Assembly: GCF_900103585.1 (NCBI RefSeq)
Contig: NZ_FNHV01000004.1
Coordinates: 496,001 to 560,000 of the forward strand
Source: Streptomyces sp. cf386
Lineage (GTDB): Bacteria > Actinomycetota > Actinomycetes > Streptomycetales > Streptomycetaceae
DNA: 64,000 nt
Reading direction: 5' to 3'
Under the pieces are notes generated by a model. The model was given only the letters and a program-made list of their open reading frames with translations, had not been told where the DNA came from and did no database searches. Below, piece by piece: positions 18,749 to 26,959 of the stretch. The position numbers were made by a program, and so were the translations under genes. Positions within the stretch are counted from its first letter, which is position 1; every line of letters starts with the position of its first letter.

Positions 18749-19837
18749 ATGAACGGCTGCGTACTTCATGTGGTCGGTACCCGGCCGAACTTCGTCAAGG
18801 CCGCTCCGGTCGTCGCCGCCCTCGGTGCCGCCGGCTGCGACCAGGTGCTCGTGCACACCGGGCAGCACTACGACGAACGGATGTCGGACATCTTCTTCCG
18901 GCAGCTCGGCCTGCCCGAACCCGACACCGACCTCGGGGTCGGTTCCGGCAGTCACGCCCGGCAGACCGCCGATCTCCTGGTGGCCCTGGAGGGCGAACTG
19001 ACCGCCCGTGCACCCGCGCTGGTCGCGGTCTACGGCGACGTGAACTCGACGCTGGCCGCAGCACTGGTCGCCGCGAAACTGGACGTCCCCGTGGCGCACG
19101 TCGAAGCCGGGCTGCGCAGCTTCGACATGGCGATGCCGGAGGAGGTCAACCGGCGTCTGGTCGACCAGCTGGCGGAGCTGTTGTTCGTCACGAGCCCCGA
19201 GGCCGTCGGGCACCTCGCCCGCGAGGGGATCGCCGCCAAGCGGGTGCACCTCGTCGGGAACCCGATGATCGACACCCTGCTCACCCAAATGGAGCACTTC
19301 GACCCGGCGACCGCCCGTGCCGCCCACCGACTGCCCGAGCACTACGGCGTCGTCACCCTGCACCGGCCCGCCAACGTCGACGACCCGGAGGCCGCCGAGG
19401 CCGCCGCGCGCGTGTTGGCCGAGGCCGCCCGCCATCTCGACCTGGTCGTCCCGCTGCACCCGCGCGGCCGGGCGGCGTTGCGGGCGGCGGGGCTCGCGGA
19501 CGCGCCGGGCGTCCATCTGCTCGACCCGCTCGGCTACGTCGAGTTCATGAGCCTCGTGCGCGGAGCCGCCGCGGTGATCACCGACTCGGGCGGCGTCCAG
19601 GAAGAGACGACCGTCCTGGGCGTCCCGTGTCTGACCCTGCGCACCACGACCGAACGCCCGATCACGGTCACACACGGCACCAACCGGCTGGTGACGCATG
19701 GGGAGTTGGTGCCCGCGCTGCGCAAGGTACTGGACGGCGGGGGAGCGGCGTCGGGGGAGGGGCCACCGCTGTGGGACGGCCGGGCGGGCGGCCGGATCGC
19801 CCGTGTGATCACCGGGTGGCTGGAGCGTCATGGCTGA
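18749..19837 (+). CDS. wecB: UDP-N-acetylglucosamine 2-epimerase (non-hydrolysing)
   Basis: A 362-residue epimerase. AGGAGG is 5 nt before ATG 18749, so the longer same-frame start at 18716 was rejected. Diagnostic segments are VVGTRPNFVKAAPV, HTGQHYDERMSDIFF, YGDVNSTLAAALVAAKL, HVEAGLRSFDMAMPEEVNR and ITDSGGVQEET. The reaction interconverts UDP-GlcNAc and UDP-ManNAc. It starts the rightward arm of the glycan locus and pairs with the divergent dehydrogenase. The 8-nt overlap with the next gene suggests coupling. Confidence 0.93.
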   Translation: MNGCVLHVVGTRPNFVKAAPVVAALGAAGCDQVLVHTGQHYDERMSDIFFRQLGLPEPDTDLGVGSGSHARQTADLLVALEGELTARAPALVAVYGDVNSTLAAALVAAKLDVPVAHVEAGLRSFDMAMPEEVNRRLVDQLAELLFVTSPEAVGHLAREGIAAKRVHLVGNPMIDTLLTQMEHFDPATARAAHRLPEHYGVVTLHRPANVDDPEAAEAAARVLAEAARHLDLVVPLHPRGRAALRAAGLADAPGVHLLDPLGYVEFMSLVRGAAAVITDSGGVQEETTVLGVPCLTLRTTTERPITVTHGTNRLVTHGELVPALRKVLDGGGAASGEGPPLWDGRAGGRIARVITGWLERHG

Positions 19838-20486
19838 CGACACACGGATCCGGGTCACAGACCGGACGCCCGGGGAGTACTGGGACGCCCGCCACGCGGA
19901 TCACGACGACCTCGCCTCCGGTGGGCACATGGGCCTCGACCGTCCGGGCAACGAGATCTTCTATGCCCAGCGGCTCGGCACGCTGCTCTCCCTCGTCGGC
20001 GACCTGTCCAGCCCCGCCGCCCCGCTGTTCGCGCTCGACGCCGGCTGCGGCAAGGGGTACTTCGCCCGTGCCCTGGCCCGCTGCGGCCATCGTGTCGACG
20101 CCTTCGACATCAGCCCGTATGTGATCGACCACGCCCTCGCCGAGGGCGGCGGCCCGCGTTACGCCGTCGCCACGCTCGACGAGTGGCGCAGTCCATGGCC
20201 GTACGACATCGTTGTCTGCGTGGACGTCCTGTTCCACGTGCCGGACGACGAGGAGTGGGCGGCCGGGCTGCGCAACCTCGCCTCCCTCGTCCGCGTCGCC
20301 GGCCGGCTGATCGTCACCGACGAGGACACCGCCCACCGCACGACCCGCGGCGCCCGCATCGCGCACCGCCCGACCGCTGCCTACCGCGCCGAACTAGAGC
20401 CGCTCGGCCTGCGGCACACCCTCTTCAGGCCGTACGGCTTCCGGGAGAACCGGGTCGGCTTCCACGTCTTCACGAGGACCCGCTGA
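19830..20486 (+). CDS. SAM-dependent methyltransferase of the glycan locus
   Basis: A 218-residue class I methyltransferase. Motif I is FALDAGCGKGYFARAL, the acidic loop VDAFDIS follows, and VVCVDVLFHVPDDEEW is the post-II segment. Small enzymes of this kind occur in surface-polysaccharide clusters, where they may methylate or cap glycan chains. The ATG overlaps the epimerase stop by 8 nt and its stop overlaps the next ATG (TGATG), so it is firmly inside the operon. Acceptor unknown. Confidence 0.85.
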   Translation: MADDTRIRVTDRTPGEYWDARHADHDDLASGGHMGLDRPGNEIFYAQRLGTLLSLVGDLSSPAAPLFALDAGCGKGYFARALARCGHRVDAFDISPYVIDHALAEGGGPRYAVATLDEWRSPWPYDIVVCVDVLFHVPDDEEWAAGLRNLASLVRVAGRLIVTDEDTAHRTTRGARIAHRPTAAYRAELEPLGLRHTLFRPYGFRENRVGFHVFTRTR

Positions 20487-22294
20487 TGCGCCTGACCGAT
20501 CTGCTCCATCCGCACCTCGACGCCGTCACGACGGTGGTGGACGCGACCGGCGCCGGCCTGCGCCTGGCGCCCTATCTGCACCTGCCGCCGGGCGTCGCCC
20601 TGCGTACCGACGACGAACGGCCCATCGAAGGCGGGGAGTTGGCCCTCCTTTCCTACGGTCCCGACGTCGACCTGCACGGCGGCGAGGACGCCTGCCGCGC
20701 CGTACTGGCCCGGATGCGGCCCGGCGCACGCGGGCTGATCGTGTTCGGCCACCGCGGATCCGAACTCCCCTACCACCGGCTCCTCGACGACCTGGTCGCC
20801 CATCGCTGCCAGGTACTGCGCGCGGCCCCCCTCGACTACGTCCATCTGCACGTCGGCGCGGTCATCGCCCGCACCGACGAACTCCTGCCACCGCACGACT
20901 TCTTCGGCCGCCCTGTCCCGTCCGACGGCTATGCAACCGCGCTGCGGATCGCCGACGAGTACGTCTTCGCCGACCTCGCGTCCCGGTCCCTGCGCGCCCG
21001 CACGCTCGACCTGGAGAGGACCGTCGAGGAGGCCGAACGCATCCGGGCCGCCACCGGGCAGGACGGCATCGCCGACCGACTCGCCGCCGCCGTACGGGAG
21101 AAGGACCAGCTCGCCGCCGCGCTGCGGGCCGCCCGGGACCGGGTCGACGTGCTGCAGGCGCGGGTGCGCATGCTGGAGGGCTCGACCTCGCTGCGGGTGG
21201 GAAAGGCCCTGGTGACGGCCGCGCGCTCGCCGAAGCGGGGCGCGGCACGGCTGCCGGGGGAGCTGTACGGACTGTGGCGTGGTCGGCGTATCTCCGCCGG
21301 GCGGGCGCCCGACAGCGCGCCGAAGCCGCAGGCGGAGCCGGAGGCGCCCGCCGACGACCGGTTCCACCTCGCCCATCGCGCGCTGACCGCGGCGCCCCGC
21401 GACCGTCTCGTCGTCGCCGGTGTGCTCACCGCGGCCACCGCCGAGGACTTCGCGGCGGACGTGGTGGTCAACCGGCTGCTGCCGCACGACGGACGGCTGC
21501 TCCTGCAGCGCACCGACCCCGATGTGCTCGTCGTCCAGCTGAGCGCCTGCACGGGCGACGGCCCCTGGTGGCTCACCGGCACCGGTCTCGCCCCCGATCT
21601 GGACCGCACCCTCGCCGAACTGCTCGCTGAAGCAAGGGCGTTGGGGCGGTCCGTCGTGCTGTGGCGGGACGGCCCGGCCTCCGCCGCACCCGGGCTCGCC
21701 CGGCTCGCCTGGGACGCCGTCGTCGACGCCGACACCGGCGTACGGCTCGCCCGGCTCCACCCGGCCGCCGAGGGCCGGGAACGGCTGCGCGAGGTGTTCC
21801 GGGAGGACTGCACACGCGTACGGCTCGCCCGGCTCGCCCGGCTGACCGGCGCCCCGGATCCGCTGGACGAACGGCGCGTCGCCGTGGTGGCCGCGCCCCG
21901 GGACCGTACCGATGTCGCCCGGCTGGTCGGGCAGGTGCTCGGCCAGCTGCACCGCCCGGTCGAGGTCGTCGTGCCCGATGCTGCGGGGCTCGAGGAACTC
22001 ACCGCCGCCGGAGTGGCCGTGCGCCGGGGGCAGCCCCTGGCCCCCTGGGTGGCCGACTGGACCGACCTCACCGAGGACCGGCCGGACACCCTGCTGCTCG
22101 ACCTGATGTGCGCCCAGGAGCACTCCGGCGCCGACGCGGTGGGCCACACGCCGACCGCCGACGACTACGTCTTCGTACCGTCGCTGCGTCCGCTGCTGGT
22201 GCGTCGTTCGCTGCACATGTCCGGGACTGAGCCCGGCAGCTGGGCGGGGCAAGGGCATCGTCTGTTCGCCGTACGCGGGAAGGAGCCGTCATGA
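20486..22294 (+). CDS. Uncharacterised glycan-locus protein with central coiled coil
   Basis: A 602-residue protein that I do not recognise as a whole. Residues 1-160 resemble the class-I methyltransferase-like module found in glycan gene clusters but lack a clear GxGxG motif. Residues 170-235 form a charged heptad-rich coiled coil (LDLERTVEEAERIRAATG; LRAARDRVDVLQARVRMLEG) ending STSLRVGKAL, the phrase that often follows coiled coils in polysaccharide-assembly proteins. The C-terminal 330 residues alternate hydrophobic strands with Arg/Ala-rich helices and may be a degenerate GT-like module. The start overlaps the methyltransferase stop by one base and its own stop overlaps the next start (ATGA). 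Inferred role: scaffold or chain-length factor of the glycan machinery. Confidence 0.6.
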   Translation: MRLTDLLHPHLDAVTTVVDATGAGLRLAPYLHLPPGVALRTDDERPIEGGELALLSYGPDVDLHGGEDACRAVLARMRPGARGLIVFGHRGSELPYHRLLDDLVAHRCQVLRAAPLDYVHLHVGAVIARTDELLPPHDFFGRPVPSDGYATALRIADEYVFADLASRSLRARTLDLERTVEEAERIRAATGQDGIADRLAAAVREKDQLAAALRAARDRVDVLQARVRMLEGSTSLRVGKALVTAARSPKRGAARLPGELYGLWRGRRISAGRAPDSAPKPQAEPEAPADDRFHLAHRALTAAPRDRLVVAGVLTAATAEDFAADVVVNRLLPHDGRLLLQRTDPDVLVVQLSACTGDGPWWLTGTGLAPDLDRTLAELLAEARALGRSVVLWRDGPASAAPGLARLAWDAVVDADTGVRLARLHPAAEGRERLREVFREDCTRVRLARLARLTGAPDPLDERRVAVVAAPRDRTDVARLVGQVLGQLHRPVEVVVPDAAGLEELTAAGVAVRRGQPLAPWVADWTDLTEDRPDTLLLDLMCAQEHSGADAVGHTPTADDYVFVPSLRPLLVRRSLHMSGTEPGSWAGQGHRLFAVRGKEPS

Positions 22295-24483
22295 GCCGTA
22301 TGTTGCGGGCGCTCGTCTACGGCGACGTCGACCTCAACCTCATCGACGGCTCCGCCGTGTGGGCGCAGTCGACGGTACAGGCGCTGTCCCGGGCGGGCTG
22401 TGAGGTCCGGCTCGTCCTCAAGTCCCCTGTCCACACAGGCAGGTTGACCGAACCGCTGGCCGAGCTGCCCGGGGTCACCCTGGTGCGCCCGCACGAGGAA
22501 CGGCTGCTGCCGGGACTCGCCGACCGGCCCATGTCGCCGGTGCAGGCCTCGCAGGTGCTGACCCGGCTCGACGAGGAGAACCCCTGCGATCTGCTGGTGC
22601 TGCGCGGCCGGCGGCTGGTCACCCGGATCGTCGCCGACGGCGTGTTCGACGGCAGGATCTGGGCCTACCTCACCGACATTCCGCAGTCCGCCGCCGAGAT
22701 GACCGAGGCGGCCCGCGCGGACCTGGTCCGGATCGCCGAAGCCTCGCACCGGCTGCTGTGCCAGACCGAGGAGTTGCGCTGCTTCCTGGAGACCTGGGTG
22801 CCGGAGGCGTGCGGCAAGTGCGTGCTCAGCCCGCCCGCCGTACCCGAGCCGGACTTCCCGCTGCCGGAGCGGGACGGCCCCGGCCGGCCGCACGATCCGC
22901 TGCGGCTCGTCTACACCGGCAAGTTCGCACCCCGGTGGAACACCCTGCCCATGACCAGGCTGCCCGAGCTGCTCGCAGGCCGGGGCGTCCCCGCCGAGCT
23001 GCACACCGTCGGCGACAAGATCCACGACGACCCGGGCCACCCCCACTTCCAGGCCGACATGGCGCGGGCGCTGGCCGCCACCCCCGGCGTCCAGCATCAC
23101 GGCGGACAGCCGCGCGAGGAGGCCATGCGTATCGCCGCGGGCTGCGACGTGGGCCTGGGCTGGCGGGACCCCGTGCTTGACTCCAGCCTTGAACTGTCCA
23201 CCAAGGTCCTGGAGTTCGGGGCCCTGGGCCTGCCCGTGGTTCTCAACCGCACCCCGGCGCACGAGGCGCTGCTGGGCACCGACTATCCGCTGTTCGTGTC
23301 CGGACGTGCCGGACTCGACGACGCCGCCGACACCGTCGCACGGGCCGCTCGCGAGCCGGAGGCCAGACGTCTCGCGGCGGACCGCTGCCGCGAGGCAGCC
23401 CGGCACCACACCCTGGACGGAGCGGCCGACCGCTGGCGCGCCCACCTCGGCCGGGCCTTCCCCGCCGCGCCCGGCGGGGTGACGACCTGCCAACGCCCCC
23501 TGCGCGTGGGCGTCGCCGGGCACGACCTGAAGTTCCTCACCCGGCTGCTCGACCACTTCCGCGCGCTGCCCGGTCTCGACGTACGGGTCGACGCCTGGCC
23601 CGCGCTGTCCCGCCACGACCCGGGCGCCAGTCGGGAACTCGCCGACTGGGCGGACGTGGTGGTCGTCGAGTGGTGCGGCCCGGCCGCCGTCTGGTACAGC
23701 CGTCACAAGCGGCGCGGCAGCCGGCTGATCGTCCGGCTGCACCGCTTCGAACTGGACGCCCCGTGGCCTGGCCAGGTCGACATCGACGCCGTCGACCGGG
23801 TGGTGTGCGTCAGCCCGTACTACGCCCGCCGCACCCGCGAGCACACCGGCTGGCCCGAGTCCAAGGTCGTGGTCGTCCCCAACTGGGTCGACACCGACCA
23901 GCTCGACCGCCCGAAGGCACCCGGCGCCCACCACCGCCTCGGCATGATCGGCATCGCGCCCAGCCGCAAGCGTCTCGACCTCGGCCTCGACGTGCTGGAG
24001 GCGCTGCGCGCCCGCGACCGGCGCTGGCATCTGTCGGTCAAGTCCAAGCCGCCGTGGGAGTACTGGTGGATCTGGAACAAGCCCGAGGAACGTGCGCACT
24101 ACGAAGCGGTGCTGCGCCGCATGCAGACCTCGCCGCTGCTCGAAGGGGCCGTCGTCTTCGACACCTTCGGGCCGGACGTGGCGGGCTGGCTGCGTCGGGT
24201 CGGGCATGTGCTGTCCACCAGCGACGACGAGAGCTTCCACCTCGCGCCGGCCGAGGGGATGGCCTCGGGTGCCGTGCCCTCGCTGCTGCCGTGGCCCGGC
24301 GCGGACGAGATCTACGACAAGCGGTGGATCCACGACGACCCCGAGGCGATGGCCGACGCGATCGCGGCACTCGGCGAGGATGGGTGGCGGACCGCCGCTG
24401 AGGTGGCCCGCACGCAGGTACGGGAGGGCTTCTCCCTGGACCGGGTCGCCGAGACCTGGACGGACCTGCTGGTGGCGCGCTGA
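22291..24483 (+). CDS. Two-module GT-B glycosyltransferase
   Basis: A 730-residue protein made of two GT-B units. The first (about 5-390) starts RALVYGDVDLNLIDGSAVWA and contains LRLVYTGKFAPRWNTLPM and STKVLEFGALGLPVVLNRTP. The second (about 400-730) starts RVGVAGHDLKFLTRLLDHF and contains VVVVPNWVDTDQL, HRLGMIGIAPSRKRLDLGL and FHLAPAEGMASGAVPSLLPW with the Glu-rich donor loop. Two catalytic units on one chain suggest alternating addition of two sugars, as in polymerases with dual sites. The ATGA overlap ties it to the preceding gene, and a hairpin follows its stop. Confidence 0.8.
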   Translation: MSRMLRALVYGDVDLNLIDGSAVWAQSTVQALSRAGCEVRLVLKSPVHTGRLTEPLAELPGVTLVRPHEERLLPGLADRPMSPVQASQVLTRLDEENPCDLLVLRGRRLVTRIVADGVFDGRIWAYLTDIPQSAAEMTEAARADLVRIAEASHRLLCQTEELRCFLETWVPEACGKCVLSPPAVPEPDFPLPERDGPGRPHDPLRLVYTGKFAPRWNTLPMTRLPELLAGRGVPAELHTVGDKIHDDPGHPHFQADMARALAATPGVQHHGGQPREEAMRIAAGCDVGLGWRDPVLDSSLELSTKVLEFGALGLPVVLNRTPAHEALLGTDYPLFVSGRAGLDDAADTVARAAREPEARRLAADRCREAARHHTLDGAADRWRAHLGRAFPAAPGGVTTCQRPLRVGVAGHDLKFLTRLLDHFRALPGLDVRVDAWPALSRHDPGASRELADWADVVVVEWCGPAAVWYSRHKRRGSRLIVRLHRFELDAPWPGQVDIDAVDRVVCVSPYYARRTREHTGWPESKVVVVPNWVDTDQLDRPKAPGAHHRLGMIGIAPSRKRLDLGLDVLEALRARDRRWHLSVKSKPPWEYWWIWNKPEERAHYEAVLRRMQTSPLLEGAVVFDTFGPDVAGWLRRVGHVLSTSDDESFHLAPAEGMASGAVPSLLPWPGADEIYDKRWIHDDPEAMADAIAALGEDGWRTAAEVARTQVREGFSLDRVAETWTDLLVAR

Positions 24484-24485
24484 TG

Positions 24486-24526
24486 CCCGAGTCCCTGGAG
24501 CCGTCACGGCGTCCGGGGACTCGGGG
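24486..24526 (+). terminator. Hairpin terminator of the glycan operon
   Basis: CCCGAGTCCC (24486-24495) pairs exactly with GGGACTCGGG (24516-24525) across a 20-nt loop that itself contains GCCGTCACGGC. It begins 2 nt after the last stop codon of the rightward glycan operon and is followed by a short C/T stretch rather than a T-run. Confidence 0.65.
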
Positions 24527-24570
24527 GCTTGCGCGCGATCACCGCATGATCGACGCCGGTCAACGCCCGC

Positions 24571-25911
24571 TCAGGCCGTCACCGTCTCCCGCTGAGCGGC
24601 CTCCCGTGACGAGCGCTCGCCGAGCTGCTCCGTCGGGACCTTGGCGGTCTCGCGGGCCGAGAGGGCGGCCACCACCGGCGGCACGCACAGGGCCGCCGTG
24701 AACAGGGCCACCGCGGACCAGTTGTCGCCGTCCGGGCCCGCGATCTGCGCGGCGAAGGTGACCGCGAAACCGGCGACCGCGAAACCGATCTGGGTGCCGA
24801 TCGCCATGCCGGACAGCCGGACCCGGGTGGAGAACATCTCGCCGTAGAAGGAGGGCCACACGCCGTTCGCGGCGCTGTAGACCACACCGAAGGTGATGAC
24901 GCCCAGCAGCAGGGTCAGCGGGTAGGAGCCGGTCGAGATCGACCACAGGTACAGGAACATCATGATCCCGCTGCCGGCCGCCCCGATCAGGAACACCGGG
25001 CGGCGGCCGATGCGGTCCGACAGCGTGGCCCACAGCGGGATCGCGCCGAGCGCGACCAGGTTGGCGAGGGCGCCCACCCACAGCATGGAGGACTTGCTCA
25101 TCCCGACCGAGTCGCTGGTGGCGTACGACAGCGCCCACACCGTGAAGATCGTGCTGACCGAGGCGACCAGCGCACCGCCGATCACCCGCAGGACATCCGC
25201 CCAGTGCTCCCGCATCAGCACCACCAGGGGCAGCTTGACGACGCCTTCGGTGGCGGCCTGCTGCTCGAAGGCCGGCGTCTCCTCCAGCTTGCGGCGGATG
25301 ACATAGCCGACGACGGCGACCGCGATGCTCATCCAGAACGGCACCCGCCAGCCCCACGACAGCAGCTGCTCCTCCGGGAGCGCGGCGACCGGGATGAAGA
25401 CCAAGGTGGCCAGCAGCTGCCCGCCCTGGGTGCCGCTCAGCGTGAAGCTGGTGAAGAAGCCGCGCCGGTGCGGTGGCGCGTGTTCCAGGGTCATCGAGTT
25501 GGCGCTGGCCTGCTCACCCGCCGCCGAGATGCCCTGGAGCACCCGGCACAGCACCAGCAGGACGGGCGCGAGGGTGCCGACCTGGTCGCGGGTCGGCAGA
25601 CAGCCGATGAGGAACGTGGACACGCCCATGAGGATCAGCGTGAAGACCATGATCTTCTTACGGCCCAGCCGGTCGCCGAAGTGACCGAGGAACAGTGCGC
25701 CGACCGGCCGCGCGGCGTACGCCACACCGAACGTGGCCAGCGACAGCAGGGTGGCGGTCGCCGGGTCGGACTCGTCGAAGAAGACCTCGGGGAAGATCAG
25801 CGCCGCCGCGCTGCCGTAGATGAAGAAGTCGTAGTACTCCAGGGCGCTGCCGATCCAGGCGGCCGTGGCCGCTTTCTTCGGCTGGCCGGCGGGAGTGTCG
25901 GGGACGGACAC
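24571..25911 (-). CDS. MHS-family (shikimate/alpha-ketoglutarate-type) proton symporter
   Basis: A 446-residue MFS transporter of the metabolite:H+ symporter group. The GTG at 25911 has AGGAG 7 nt upstream; the 9-residue longer ATG form at 25938 has none. Signature segments are WIGSALEYYDFFIYGSAAAL, GHFGDRLGRKKIMVFTLILM and LQGISAAGEQASANSM, with about 12 helices. The nearby shikimate/quinate dehydrogenase and dehydroshikimate dehydratase suggest uptake of shikimate or quinate, as for ShiA and QsuA. A dyad at 26020-26037 lies about 110 nt upstream and probably controls it. Confidence 0.85.
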   Translation of the reverse strand: MSVPDTPAGQPKKAATAAWIGSALEYYDFFIYGSAAALIFPEVFFDESDPATATLLSLATFGVAYAARPVGALFLGHFGDRLGRKKIMVFTLILMGVSTFLIGCLPTRDQVGTLAPVLLVLCRVLQGISAAGEQASANSMTLEHAPPHRRGFFTSFTLSGTQGGQLLATLVFIPVAALPEEQLLSWGWRVPFWMSIAVAVVGYVIRRKLEETPAFEQQAATEGVVKLPLVVLMREHWADVLRVIGGALVASVSTIFTVWALSYATSDSVGMSKSSMLWVGALANLVALGAIPLWATLSDRIGRRPVFLIGAAGSGIMMFLYLWSISTGSYPLTLLLGVITFGVVYSAANGVWPSFYGEMFSTRVRLSGMAIGTQIGFAVAGFAVTFAAQIAGPDGDNWSAVALFTAALCVPPVVAALSARETAKVPTEQLGERSSREAAQRETVTA

Positions 25912-26019
25912 AGGGGTGCTCCTTCGAGGGAACTCCACCTTACGGGGAGTGAGTGCTGAGGAGAGGTGCCGGATCCCTGGGGGTGACGGGTCGGCCGCGC
26001 CGGGTGCTACCCGGCTAAT

Positions 26020-26037
26020 TAACCCACTGGATAGTTA
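26020..26037. promoter_or_regulatory. Putative TetR operator upstream of the shikimate/quinate transporter
   Basis: TAACCCACTGGATAGTTA is an imperfect 18-bp dyad (TAAC...GTTA) in an AT-rich island. Its reverse complement matches a motif between tetR and the dehydrogenase gene (26914-26931) with the shared pattern TAACTnnCCAGTnnGT, which suggests one regulator for both promoters. Confidence 0.6.
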
Positions 26038-26123
26038 GTAGCGGATGGCTACGGATGTTGCGCCGACGTTTCCCGGGTGTCAAGAGGTCATGCCGAAGGA
26101 TCTTGTTTCCGCGGGTGCGCGGA

Positions 26124-26789
26124 TCAGTCCTCGGCCCGCGACGCCGTCAGGTACGCGATCACCATGTCGCCGAGCATCGCGCGGTAGTGCTCGCGCCGGG
26201 CCGGGTCCACCAGGTCACGGCCGAACAGGGCGCCGAAGGTGTGCCGGTTGGAGACCCGGAAGAAGCAGTAGGAACTGATCATCGCGTGCAGGTCGACGGC
26301 GTCGACGTCGGCCGTGAACAGGCCCGACTTCTGGCCCGACTCCAGGATCCGGCGGATCACGTCCAGGGCCGGCGAGCCGATCTTGCCGAGCTTCTCGGAG
26401 GCGGCGATGTGCTCGGCCCCGTGGATGTTCTCGATGCTGACCAGGCGGATGAAGTCCGGGTGCTGCTCGTGGTGGTCGAGGGTCAGCTCGGCGAGGCGGC
26501 GGATGGCCGCGACCGGGTCCAGGTGCTCGACGTCGAGCTGCTGCTCGGCCTCGCGGATCACGCCGTACGCCCGCTCCAGCACGGCCGTGAACAGCTGCTC
26601 CTTGCCGCCGAAGTAGTAGTAGATCATCCGCTTCGTGGTGCGGGTGCGGGCGGCGATCTCGTCGACGCGGGCGCCGTCGTACCCGGCCCGGGCGAACTCC
26701 TGTGTCGCGACGTCGAGGATCTCGGCCTTGGTGCGGGCGGCGTCACGGATCCGCCCGTTCGTTCGTGCCGGCTCTTCGACGCTGGTCAT
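26124..26789 (-). CDS. TetR-family regulator of the quinate/shikimate module
   Basis: A 221-residue TetR protein; AAGGA lies 6 nt before ATG 26789. The DNA-binding helix-turn-helix reads GARVDEIAARTRTTKRMIYYYF, followed by a helical effector domain with several His residues (LTLDHHEQHPDF). It sits between the transporter and the two enzymes and is divergent from the dehydrogenase gene. In Corynebacterium the analogous qsu genes use a LysR regulator, so a TetR protein here would be a different arrangement. The inducer is presumably quinate, shikimate or dehydroshikimate. Confidence 0.85.
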   Translation of the reverse strand: MTSVEEPARTNGRIRDAARTKAEILDVATQEFARAGYDGARVDEIAARTRTTKRMIYYYFGGKEQLFTAVLERAYGVIREAEQQLDVEHLDPVAAIRRLAELTLDHHEQHPDFIRLVSIENIHGAEHIAASEKLGKIGSPALDVIRRILESGQKSGLFTADVDAVDLHAMISSYCFFRVSNRHTFGALFGRDLVDPARREHYRAMLGDMVIAYLTASRAED

Positions 26790-26913
26790 CGGGGTTCCTT
26801 CGGCGAGGGCGGGCGCGCCCCGGTGGCCCACCCGCGTGCCGGTGATTGTAGAAGCCCGCTCGCCTCGTGTGTCGGGTCAGGCCTTCCCAAGCTCCGGTGC
26901 CGCCTGCTATGAC

Positions 26914-26931
26914 TAACTCACCAGTTCGTAC
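26914..26931. promoter_or_regulatory. Putative TetR operator in the tetR-dehydrogenase divergent promoter
   Basis: TAACTCACCAGTTCGTAC has internal dyad symmetry (ACnnACnnGTnnGT) and shares the core TAACTnnCCAGTnnGT with the reverse complement of 26020-26037. It is 28 nt before the dehydrogenase start codon, a position suited to repression. Confidence 0.6.
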
Positions 26932-26959
26932 ATTAGTGAGCCGCTCAGGAGGTCCCCCG

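Noticed and set aside
20183..20485. Extended start for the 20486 gene inside the methyltransferase gene
   Set aside because: The translated extension is Arg/Pro-rich shadow sequence, and the TGATG junction gives a clear start at 20486.
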